From NCBI RefSeq assembly GCF_012927485.1, contig NZ_JABBPC010000005.1:62001-126000 (forward strand): a stretch of 64,000 bases of DNA, written 5' to 3'. This document shows, piece after piece, positions 39,060 to 46,486 of the stretch (positions are counted from its first letter, which is position 1; the number at the start of each line of letters is the position of its first letter). The notes below the pieces were generated by a model. That model saw nothing but the letters and a program-made list of their open reading frames with translations, did no database searches and had not been told where the DNA came from. A program made the position numbers and the translations under genes. The DNA comes from Polaromonas sp. (GTDB taxonomy: Bacteria > Pseudomonadota > Gammaproteobacteria > Burkholderiales > Burkholderiaceae_C).

Positions 39060-40010
39060 TCAGCACGACTTAACCGCGGTGGACCCCTGGGGCGCTACCG
39101 CAAAACGCGTCGTCAACTCGCCAAGCCCTAGTTCTTGAAGCACCGCCTGCAAGCGCACTTTGGCGGCCAGAGCTTTCCCCGGCTGAGGCGTCGCCGAGCG
39201 ACTGGCCAATATGAGTTCGTTTTTCATGGAGTGCTCCCAGCCCACCAGCTCGGTGACCGTGACTTGGTAACCGCTGGCCTCCAGTTGAAGGCAGCGCAAC
39301 ACATTCGTAATCTGGCTGCCGAACTCGCGCGCGTGCAACGGGTGACGCCACAACTCGGCGAGCGGTGTTTTCACCAGCGCCAACGCTCGATTTCTTTTCA
39401 GTACCCCAGCCAGCTCGGCCTGGCAGCAGGGCACCAGAACCATGTGGCGCGCGCGTTTCTCCAGGCCAAAAGCAATGGCGTCGTCGGTGGCGGTGTCGCA
39501 GGCGTGCAAAGCGGTCACGATGTCCACGGTCTGCGGCAGGTCTGCAGAAAGCGTGGCCTGTTGCACCGAAAGGTTCAAAAAGGACATGCTCTCAAAACCG
39601 AGCCGGGCCGCCAGAATTCGGGACTTTTCCACCAGCTCAGCGCGCGTCTCGATACCGAAAATATGGCCGCTTGTTTTTTTGCCTGGATGAGCCACATTAA
39701 AAAACAGGTCATAAAGAATGAAACCCAGGTAGGACTTGCCAGCACCGTGGTCGGCCAACGTGAAGCCCGCCTCGCCGCCCGACACTTCTTCCAGCAGTGG
39801 CGCTATGAACTGGTAAAGGTGATAGACCTGCTTGAGCTTGCGCCGGGTGTCCTGATTGAGCTTGCCCTCACGCGTCAGGATGTGCAGCTCTTTCAGGAGC
39901 TCGATAGATTGCCCCGGGCGAATTTCTTCAATCACCGGTGACGTCGCCAGATTTTGGCCCGGCGTTGGCCGGGAACGTTTGCTGGCGGGTGGATTACTGT
40001 GGTTGCGCAT
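39060..40010 (-). CDS. SAM-dependent methyltransferase of unknown substrate
   Basis: 316 residues. The SAM-binding motif LADHGAGKSYLGFILYDLFF is at about 86-105, where Asp-x-Gly-x-Gly is D-H-G-A-G, followed by IFGIETRAELVEKSRILAARLGF. The later VDIVTALHACDTATDDAIAFG and HMVLVPCCQAELAGVLKR blocks match the Methyltransf_32 type. The HACDTATD and PCC motifs are shared with eukaryotic METTL25-like and RRNAD1-like proteins. The substrate is unknown. It diverges from ohrR. Confidence 0.82.
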   Translation of the reverse strand: MRNHSNPPASKRSRPTPGQNLATSPVIEEIRPGQSIELLKELHILTREGKLNQDTRRKLKQVYHLYQFIAPLLEEVSGGEAGFTLADHGAGKSYLGFILYDLFFNVAHPGKKTSGHIFGIETRAELVEKSRILAARLGFESMSFLNLSVQQATLSADLPQTVDIVTALHACDTATDDAIAFGLEKRARHMVLVPCCQAELAGVLKRNRALALVKTPLAELWRHPLHAREFGSQITNVLRCLQLEASGYQVTVTELVGWEHSMKNELILASRSATPQPGKALAAKVRLQAVLQELGLGELTTRFAVAPQGSTAVKSC

Positions 40011-40090
40011 GGCTCCAGTTTAGTGTTCCCCGCCAGGGTTTCCGCAAAACAAATGCAGGATCGCGCCATCCCTCGTTTAATTACGTAGCA

Positions 40091-40114
40091 CGCAATTGAA
40101 TTGCGCACTATAAT
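40091..40114 (+). promoter_or_regulatory. OhrR operator overlapping the ohrR promoter
   Basis: The 15-bp palindrome CGCAATTGAATTGCG (40091-40105) has the CAATT-N-AATTG core of known OhrR boxes. It lies directly upstream of a perfect -10 element TATAAT (40109-40114). The start codon of ohrR is at 40121, only six bases after the -10, so transcription would begin at or next to the ATG. Oxidised OhrR should release this site. Confidence 0.8.
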
Positions 40115-40120
40115 TTAGCC

Positions 40121-40564
40121 ATGCCTCATAAAACCGATCCCATGCTGCAACTGGACAATCAGCTCTGCTTTGCGCTGTATTCAGCGTCGCTGGCCATGAC
40201 AAAGCTGTACAAACCACTCCTCGATGAAATAGGGCTAACCTACCCGCAGTATCTGGTGATGCTGGTACTGTGGGAACAAGACGGACTGATGGTGTCGGCA
40301 CTTGGCGATCGGCTTTCCCTCGACTCCGGTACGCTCACCCCGTTGCTTAAACGCCTTGAATCAGCCGGCCTGATTTCACGCATCCGCGCCGTGGAAGACG
40401 AGCGCCGCGTCCACATCACGCTCACTGCTCCCGGTCGCAGCCTCAAGGCCAAGGCCTCAAAAATTCCTGGTTGCATCCTCAGCGCCACCCGGTTCTCTAT
40501 TGCGGAACTGATGTCGCTGACCAGCCAGGTGCAGGCCTTACGACAGCGTCTGGTTGCGCCATGA
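40121..40564 (+). CDS. ohrR: Organic hydroperoxide-sensing MarR-family repressor OhrR
   Basis: 147 residues, a MarR-type winged helix. The peroxide-sensing Cys16 lies in the conserved N-terminal LDNQLCFALYSASLAM. The recognition-helix region reads LSLDSGTLTPLLKRLESAGLISR and the wing DERRVHITLT. It represses ohr and itself until organic peroxides oxidise Cys16. The operator sits directly upstream. Start: 40121, or Met8 at 40142 (which would put the Cys at position 9). Neither has a ribosome site, consistent with a leaderless or near-leaderless message. Confidence 0.92.
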   Translation: MPHKTDPMLQLDNQLCFALYSASLAMTKLYKPLLDEIGLTYPQYLVMLVLWEQDGLMVSALGDRLSLDSGTLTPLLKRLESAGLISRIRAVEDERRVHITLTAPGRSLKAKASKIPGCILSATRFSIAELMSLTSQVQALRQRLVAP

Positions 40565-40647
40565 CTGCGCCCCGTCCAGCGCCGCACTGATTTTTTCAAA
40601 TTTTCTTACCCCGTCTCAATTCCGAGGCATTTCTTAAAGGCAAGCTC

Positions 40648-41067
40648 ATGACCACGAAACTCGACAAAGTGCTTTACACCGCCCACGCGCACACCACCGG
40701 CGGCCGTGATGGAAAATCCAAAACCGATGACGGCCGTCTGGACGTCACCCTGAGTTCGCCCGGCACGTCGGGCACTGGCACCAACCCGGAGCAGTTGTTT
40801 GCAGCAGGCTACTCGGCTTGTTTCCTGGGCGCCATGAAGGCAGTGGCAGGCATGAAAAAAGCGACCGTTCCTGAAGGAACCAGTATCGAAGCCAGTGTCG
40901 ACCTGGGGAAAATCCCCGCCGGCTACGGTATTTCTGTCCGCATGGAAATAACGCTGCCCGGCATGGACCACGCGGCGGCTCAAGAGCTGGTGGATGCGGC
41001 TCACCAGGTCTGCCCGTATTCCAACGCTACCCGGGGCAATATCGACGTGACGCTCACGGTCAAGTAA
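40648..41067 (+). CDS. ohr: Organic hydroperoxide resistance peroxidase Ohr
   Basis: 139 residues, OsmC/Ohr family. The catalytic pair is Cys58 (GYSACFLGAM) and Cys122 (VCPYSNATRGN), with the usual Arg near residue 20 and Glu48. It reduces organic hydroperoxides, using lipoyl thiols as electron donor in studied species. AAAGG precedes the ATG. The ohrR-ohr gap is 83 bp with no second operator seen, so the pair may be read from the ohrR promoter. Confidence 0.95.
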   Translation: MTTKLDKVLYTAHAHTTGGRDGKSKTDDGRLDVTLSSPGTSGTGTNPEQLFAAGYSACFLGAMKAVAGMKKATVPEGTSIEASVDLGKIPAGYGISVRMEITLPGMDHAAAQELVDAAHQVCPYSNATRGNIDVTLTVK

Positions 41068-41313
41068 TCTGGCCGCTCGCTGACTAACTGAGGCTGCGCG
41101 CAAGCCAAACTCTCGGCTTGCCGCGCCAGGCAGACGCCTCAAACGTCCGCCTGGTCGAGTGCATTGCCCGAGAACGGAGCGGGCGCGGGCAGCCCGGCCA
41201 CGCGTGAAATGGCAACGAAATGCCCCCCTGCGCCGGCCGTCAAGGCCATATTTGGGGAAGCCAGCGTCCATCCCTTCTACGCTGCGGGGTACCGTCTGGG
41301 CGGACAATCGGGT

Positions 41314-42363
41314 ATGACTGAAATCAACAAGGCCGTTCCGGCTCGCAGCACCGTCCACGTCTATGAGAGCCTGACCCCCAACGTGGTGCTGGATGCACTC
41401 GCTAGCGTGGGCTTGGTGGGCGATGGCCGAATGATGGCGCTGTCCAGCTATGAAAACCGCGTTTATCAGATTCACCTGGAAAGCCCTGCAGGCAGCACTG
41501 ATTCGGGTGGGGATGTGGTGGTCGCCAAGTTTTACCGGCCGGGGCGATGGAGTGATGTGCAAATTGTCGAAGAACATGAGTTTGCCGCTGAACTGATGGC
41601 GGCTGAAATTCCGGTGGTGGGCGCCCTGGTGCTGGGAGGTTCGACGCTGCATCATTTCGGCGGTTTCAGCTTCAGCGTCTCGCCGAGCCGTGGGGGGCGC
41701 CGACCCGAACTTGAGAATCTGGATGTACTGGAGTGGATTGGCCGCTTTTTGGCCCGCATCCACACGGTGGGAAGAGCCCGGCACTTCAGCCACCGCCCCG
41801 CGTTGAACCTGCAGACCTTTGGCATAGAGTCGCATGACATTTTGGTGGCGGGCGGCTACCTGCCCCTGGACATGGAATCGCGCTGGCGAAAAGCGTTTGA
41901 AGAAGCCATGCAGGTGGCGCAAACCATATTTGACAAGGTGGGCGATGTGCGGCACCTTCGCCTGCATGGGGACTGTCACCCCGGCAATATATTGTGGACT
42001 CCAGAGGGGTTGCCAATGGCTGGTCCGCATTTTGTGGATCTTGACGACGCCCGCAGTGGCCCGGCCGTGCAAGATGTTTGGATGCTGTTGTCGGGCGACC
42101 GCGCGCAGCGCACCCAGCAGCTGGGCGCACTGGTGGACGGTTACGACGAATTTGGTGAATTTGATCGGCGTGAATTAGCACTGATTGAACCCCTGCGCAC
42201 GCTGCGGCTGGTTCACTACAGCGCCTGGCTGGCGCAACGCTGGCACGACCCTATTTTTCCCATCAATTTTCCGTGGTTTGGTTCCAGCGACTACTGGAAG
42301 GGTCAGGTTGACATGCTGGTAGAGCAGACCGAAGCCATGCAGGAAGCGCCGCTGGTGGCGTGA
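41314..42363 (+). CDS. srkA: Stress response kinase A (SrkA/YihE family)
   Basis: 349 residues from the ATG at 41314 (MTEINKAVPARSTVHVYESL). The frame is open back to 41164, but those residues are not family-like. Kinase landmarks are YENRVYQIHLE and VVAKFYRPGRWSD (ATP-binding Lys), the catalytic loop LHGDCHPGNILW and the metal-binding VDLDDARSGPAVQDVW, the SrkA form of the aminoglycoside-kinase fold. In E. coli it protects against oxidative death. The 246-bp stretch before it holds a strong hairpin (about 41096-41126) that could end the ohr transcript, but without a T-tract. Confidence 0.92.
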   Translation: MTEINKAVPARSTVHVYESLTPNVVLDALASVGLVGDGRMMALSSYENRVYQIHLESPAGSTDSGGDVVVAKFYRPGRWSDVQIVEEHEFAAELMAAEIPVVGALVLGGSTLHHFGGFSFSVSPSRGGRRPELENLDVLEWIGRFLARIHTVGRARHFSHRPALNLQTFGIESHDILVAGGYLPLDMESRWRKAFEEAMQVAQTIFDKVGDVRHLRLHGDCHPGNILWTPEGLPMAGPHFVDLDDARSGPAVQDVWMLLSGDRAQRTQQLGALVDGYDEFGEFDRRELALIEPLRTLRLVHYSAWLAQRWHDPIFPINFPWFGSSDYWKGQVDMLVEQTEAMQEAPLVA

Positions 42364-42430
42364 TCCGGCGGTGAAAGCGACTGGTTCGCGGTCGGGCAGC
42401 CGGAAGCCGATTACGCCAATTTAAAACCCG

Positions 42431-42463
42431 CTGCGAATCGCCTTTTTTGAGGGCGATTCGCAG
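42431..42463. terminator. Strong inverted repeat between convergent srkA and htpG
   Basis: A perfect 12-bp stem, CTGCGAATCGCC/GGCGATTCGCAG, has a 9-base loop (TTTTTTGAG). On the minus strand it is followed by CGGGTTTTAAATT, so it can serve as the htpG terminator. Its use for srkA is less clear. Confidence 0.65.
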
Positions 42464-42467
42464 GCAA

Positions 42468-44366
42468 TCAGACCAACAAAGCGTTGACCCGCTTCACATA
42501 AGCTGCGGGGTCTTCCGGTAAACCGCCTTCGGCCAGAAGGGCTTGGTCAAACAGGATATGGGCCAAGTCGTCAAAATTAGCGCTGTTGCCAGCGCTATCG
42601 AGGGCTTCCAGTTTTTTGACCAACGGGTGTTGCGGATTGATTTCCAGAATCGGCTTGACTTCGGGTAGCGGCTGGCCGGCTTGTTTGAGCATGCGGGCCA
42701 ACTGCGTCGACATATCACCATCCTGGACCACCAGACAGGCGGGCGAGTCGACCAAGCGGGAGGTGGCGCGCACGTCCTGGGCTTTGTCCTTGAGCACCGC
42801 TTTGAGCTTGTCAAGCACCGGCTTGAACTGGGTTTGCGCCTCTTCTGCGGCCTTTTTCTCGTCTTCGTCCTGTAGCTTTCCCAAGTCCACCGCGCCCTTG
42901 GCCACCGACTGCAACGAGGTACCGTCAAACTCCTGCAAATAGTTAAGCGCCCATTCGTCGACACGGTCGGCCATGAGCAGCACTTCGATACCTTTTTTGC
43001 GGAATATTTCCAACTGCGGGCTGCTTTTGGCGGCGGCCAAAGTGTCGGCCGTAATGTAGTAAATCGCGTCCTGGCCTTCCTTCATCCGGGCCTTGTAGTC
43101 GGCGAAGCTCACAGTCTGCGTGTCCGTGGTGGAACTGGCAAATCGAAGCAGCTTGGCCAGGCGCTCGCGGTTGGCAGCATCTTCGCCCAGACCTTCCTTG
43201 AGCACGGCGCCGAATTCGGCGTAAAACGCCTTGAACTTGTCGGCGTCGTGAGCGGCCAAGTCTTCGATCATGGACAGTACGCGCTTGGTGCAGCCTTCCC
43301 GAATCGCTTTAACGGCGCGGCTTTCCTGCAATAGCTCGCGCGACACATTAAGCGGCAGGTCCGACGAATCCACCACGCCCTTCACAAACCGCAGGTAGTT
43401 CGGCATTAGCGCCTGGGCATCGTCCATGATGAAGACGCGCTTCACGTAGAGTTTCACACCAGAGGCCTTGTCCCGGTTGAACAAGTCCATAGGCGCTTTG
43501 GACGGAATAAACAACAGTTGGGTGTATTCCGTAGCGCCTTCCACGCGGTTGTGCGTGGTCGCCAACGGCGCTTCGTGGTCGTAGCTGATCTGCTTGTAAA
43601 ACTCGTCGTAATGTTCTTGGGTGATTTCTTTTTTAGGACGCGTCCAGAGCGCCGCAGCCTGGTTGACGGTTTCCCACTCGCCCGTGACCACCATCTCGCC
43701 CGGCTGGTCGTTTTCGCCTTCTTTCCACTCTTCTTTAGGCATCAGGATCGGCAGCGAGATGTGGTCGGAATATTTGTTGATGATCCCCTTGAGCTTCCAC
43801 GCATTCAGATAATCGCTGGCGTCATCTTTCAGGTGCAGGGTGACGCTGGTGCCACGCTCGGCGCGCTCAATTTCACTGACTTCAAATTCGCCGGTTCCGT
43901 CGCTGGCCCAGCGCACGCCCTGGGCTGCGGACAGGCCAGCACGTCGACTTTCCACCGTGATGCGGTCGGCCACGATAAAGCCTGAGTAGAAACCGACGCC
44001 GAACTGACCAATCAGCTGGGCATCATTTTTCTGGTCACCAGACAGCTTGGCCATGAAATCGCGTGTGCCACTCTTGGCGATCGTGCCAAGGTGCTCGATC
44101 GCTTCCTGCTGCGACAGGCCGATGCCGTTGTCTGTGATGGTCAGGGTACGAGCCGCCTTGTCAAAGCTCACGCGAACCTTGAGTTCCGGATCCGTTTCGT
44201 ACACGGCGGCATCATTGAGCCCCTCAAAACGCAGCTTGTCGCAGGCATCCGACGCGTTGGAGATCAGTTCGCGCAAGAAGATTTCGGGGTTGGAGTAGAG
44301 CGAATGCGTGACCAGTTTCAATAACTGGGCAACTTCGGCCTGGAAAGAAAGTGTTTGTTTTTGCAT
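42468..44366 (-). CDS. htpG: Chaperone HtpG (Hsp90)
   Basis: 632 residues from the ATG at 44366; a TTG two codons upstream is less likely. The Hsp90 N-domain shows [17 protein letters not shown], the ATP-lid [17 protein letters not shown] and [12 protein letters not shown]. The middle domain has [39 protein letters not shown]. The C-terminal dimerisation part is complete. It is an ATP-dependent folding chaperone. No heat-shock operator was identified in the 267-bp AT-rich gap shared with the divergent fimbrial genes. Confidence 0.97.
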   Translation of the reverse strand: MQKQTLSFQAEVAQLLKLVTHSLYSNPEIFLRELISNASDACDKLRFEGLNDAAVYETDPELKVRVSFDKAARTLTITDNGIGLSQQEAIEHLGTIAKSGTRDFMAKLSGDQKNDAQLIGQFGVGFYSGFIVADRITVESRRAGLSAAQGVRWASDGTGEFEVSEIERAERGTSVTLHLKDDASDYLNAWKLKGIINKYSDHISLPILMPKEEWKEGENDQPGEMVVTGEWETVNQAAALWTRPKKEITQEHYDEFYKQISYDHEAPLATTHNRVEGATEYTQLLFIPSKAPMDLFNRDKASGVKLYVKRVFIMDDAQALMPNYLRFVKGVVDSSDLPLNVSRELLQESRAVKAIREGCTKRVLSMIEDLAAHDADKFKAFYAEFGAVLKEGLGEDAANRERLAKLLRFASSTTDTQTVSFADYKARMKEGQDAIYYITADTLAAAKSSPQLEIFRKKGIEVLLMADRVDEWALNYLQEFDGTSLQSVAKGAVDLGKLQDEDEKKAAEEAQTQFKPVLDKLKAVLKDKAQDVRATSRLVDSPACLVVQDGDMSTQLARMLKQAGQPLPEVKPILEINPQHPLVKKLEALDSAGNSANFDDLAHILFDQALLAEGGLPEDPAAYVKRVNALLV

Positions 44367-44633
44367 AGTCAACTAGTTTAGATATGTATCTTCTCGGTAG
44401 CATTTTCAAGGAATAGAAATTATTATTAAAAAATAATGGTCAAGGTTACATGTGTAAGCAATACGGGTTGAACCGATATTTTGGTAAAAACCCAATATAT
44501 TCAATCGCCTAGTGTGAATAAATTCTGAAAACTGTCTTTTTCCTGTTGTAAGAACTTGGATAAAAAGTCGTATTTGATTACAGTTCTCTCGCAGGCTAAC
44601 TATTTCGATCGGCCTGCCAATAGGAAACTTTAC

Positions 44634-45098
44634 ATGAAAACTCATCGCACTCTCTTAAAAGCAATCGCAGCAGCCTTGCTGGTTTGTACCGCCAGTTTGG
44701 CATCAGCAAGCGATTCACAAACCCTTGCAACGTCTGCCACTATGTCCGGCATATGCAAGTTTTCCACCTCAAGCACACCGCTGGCATTCGGCACCATTGA
44801 CCCTTCACTGCTTACAGACAAAGTAGCAACCGCCAATGTACTTTACAAGTGCACGAAAGGAACCGCTTCCGCAGGCGTCACTGTAGCCGGTGGAAATACC
44901 CGACTCATGACCGTTTCAACTACCGCTTTAGCGATGGCTTACACGCTGGGGTTAAGTGGCGACACCCAGACGGGTAAAGGCTTTGGCACCGGCCAGGACT
45001 TGACGTTGGTGGTCACCGGAACAATCACCGCGGCGCAATACCAGAACGTTACCGCTGGCGCGTATGCCGAAACCGTCACCCTCAACATCACACCCTGA
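44634..45098 (+). CDS. Spore coat U domain fimbrial subunit (Csu type), first
   Basis: 154 residues from the ATG at 44634. A signal peptide (about residues 1-26, ending SLASA) precedes a compact beta-sandwich SCPU domain with Cys41 (SGICKFSTS) and Cys73 (LYKCTKGT), and the terminal strand YAETVTLNITP. SCPU proteins are the subunits of archaic chaperone-usher pili. It is the first gene of the cluster; the AT-rich region upstream (44373-44633) should contain the promoter. A stable inverted repeat separates it from the second subunit gene, as is common after an abundant major pilin. Confidence 0.85.
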   Translation: MKTHRTLLKAIAAALLVCTASLASASDSQTLATSATMSGICKFSTSSTPLAFGTIDPSLLTDKVATANVLYKCTKGTASAGVTVAGGNTRLMTVSTTALAMAYTLGLSGDTQTGKGFGTGQDLTLVVTGTITAAQYQNVTAGAYAETVTLNITP

Positions 45099-45115
45099 AG
45101 CAAGCAGCCTGAATT

Positions 45116-45156
45116 CGTCCTGGCGGTTGCGTCTAAACGCCACAAGCGCCAGGACG
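45116..45156. repeat. Perfect 10-bp inverted repeat between the two subunit genes
   Basis: CGTCCTGGCG (45116-45125) pairs with CGCCAGGACG (45147-45156) across a 21-base loop. There is no T-tract behind it. It is likely an mRNA-stabilising or attenuating hairpin at the end of the first subunit message. Confidence 0.6.
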
Positions 45157-45189
45157 ACATGAATCCGGATCACTGAACTCAAGCAGACG

Positions 45190-45633
45190 ATGCGTAAAAA
45201 CGCTTTTCATCTCGCATCCTTTTTGGCGGTATCCGCACTGCTAGGGGCTGCATTTCCGGCCTATGCCAAAAACAAGAACTGTTCGTTTCAGGCCAGTGGA
45301 CTCAGCATGAGTTTTGGTGCGCTGAATCCGAGCAGCGGCGTTGACGCCTTTGCACCAGTCACGGGGGTAACGGCGGCGGGAGATTGCGCGGGAGGTCAGA
45401 CAATGACCATTTCCGGGGATAACGGGCTCAATTACACCGGTAGCCGTAATTTAAAAAATAGTGCGGGTGACCTTATTTCCTACGACCTGGTGGGCCTTCC
45501 CAACAGCCAGTCGGCCCCTGGAAAGGGTAACTACGTTGCTTTTGACTTTCACGGAACGATTCTGTGGAGCGCCTATGCGAACGCCTCTGCAGGCCTGTAC
45601 TCAGATACCGTTATTATTTCGGTTACGCCCTGA
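45190..45633 (+). CDS. Spore coat U domain fimbrial subunit (Csu type), second
   Basis: 147 residues. The signal peptide ends near AYA (residue 26). The SCPU domain has Cys31 (NCSFQASG) and Cys66 (GDCAGGQTM) and ends YSDTVIISVTP. It is similar in design to the first subunit but clearly diverged, suggesting a minor or adaptor pilin. The chaperone gene starts 39 bases after its stop. Confidence 0.82.
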   Translation: MRKNAFHLASFLAVSALLGAAFPAYAKNKNCSFQASGLSMSFGALNPSSGVDAFAPVTGVTAAGDCAGGQTMTISGDNGLNYTGSRNLKNSAGDLISYDLVGLPNSQSAPGKGNYVAFDFHGTILWSAYANASAGLYSDTVIISVTP

Positions 45634-45672
45634 CTCCGACACGCCGTCTTGCGGGCGTTTCCTATTCCCATC

Positions 45673-46431
45673 ATGCCTGTAGCGATTAGAAATTTTGCCT
45701 TTTTCGTATTAGCCTGCGCGTCGCTTTTCTCAGGGCACGCAACAGCGGGCGAGTTTTCTGTCAATCCGATACGCCTTGAGCTCGGTGCGGCTGTCAAAAC
45801 CGGCGTGATTGGCGTCAGAAATGACGATAAGCAAAAGCTCAACTTTCAGCTTCAGGCCATGGAGTGGACGCAGGATGCGACAGGCAAGGACATTTATACA
45901 GACACGCAAGGTTTGGTATTTTTTCCGAAAATCCTGTCCATCGAGCCTGCTGAAGAGAGATTGATTCGGGTGGGTGCCAAGGCTTCCGCCGTGCCGACAG
46001 AAAAAACCTACCGTCTTTTTATAGAAGAACTTCCGGGTCTTCTCAAAACCCCCGAAGGAAATTCCGCCCAGATCAATGTGCTGATCCGCTTTGGCGCGCC
46101 GGTTTTCGTGGCGCCCCTCAAACCACAGGACAGCTTGGACATCGACCGCTTTACCGTTTCCAAAGGGGCCATCACCATTCAGGCAAAAAACACCGGCAAC
46201 CGGCATCAGCTGGTGCGGGGAATTGAGCTCAAGGGCGCCGATGCGGGGGGCAATGAAGTTTACGCACTGACCCTGGCTGATCGCTATCTGCTGGCCGGAA
46301 CGGTCAAAACCTACGCGACCACCCTTTCAGCCGCGCAATGCGCAAAAATCAGTAGTCTTGCGCTTGAATTCATGACGGACAAACTCAGCGAAAAGCGCAA
46401 GATCGATGTCACTCGCGCGATGTGTCTTTGA
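45673..46431 (+). CDS. Periplasmic fimbrial chaperone (CsuC-like)
   Basis: 252 residues from the ATG at 45673; an in-frame TTG at 45649 is less likely. The signal peptide ends near ATA (about residue 25). Two immunoglobulin-like domains follow: GEFSVNPIRLELGAAVKTGVIGVRN with the G1-strand region, then ERLIRVGAKASAVPTEKTYRLFIEELPG, and INVLIRFGAPVFVAP. It delivers subunits to the usher by donor-strand complementation. The motif set fits archaic (sigma-clade) chaperones. Confidence 0.9.
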   Translation: MPVAIRNFAFFVLACASLFSGHATAGEFSVNPIRLELGAAVKTGVIGVRNDDKQKLNFQLQAMEWTQDATGKDIYTDTQGLVFFPKILSIEPAEERLIRVGAKASAVPTEKTYRLFIEELPGLLKTPEGNSAQINVLIRFGAPVFVAPLKPQDSLDIDRFTVSKGAITIQAKNTGNRHQLVRGIELKGADAGGNEVYALTLADRYLLAGTVKTYATTLSAAQCAKISSLALEFMTDKLSEKRKIDVTRAMCL

Positions 46432-46486
46432 CAGCGCCGGCCAATTGCCTTGCTGGCCAGAGCGCTTGCTACACGGGTGAAAGATT

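Noticed and set aside
40606..42072. 488-codon minus-strand open frame opposite ohr and srkA
   Set aside because: It spans two genes with clear catalytic motifs on the other strand, a product of high-GC codon bias.
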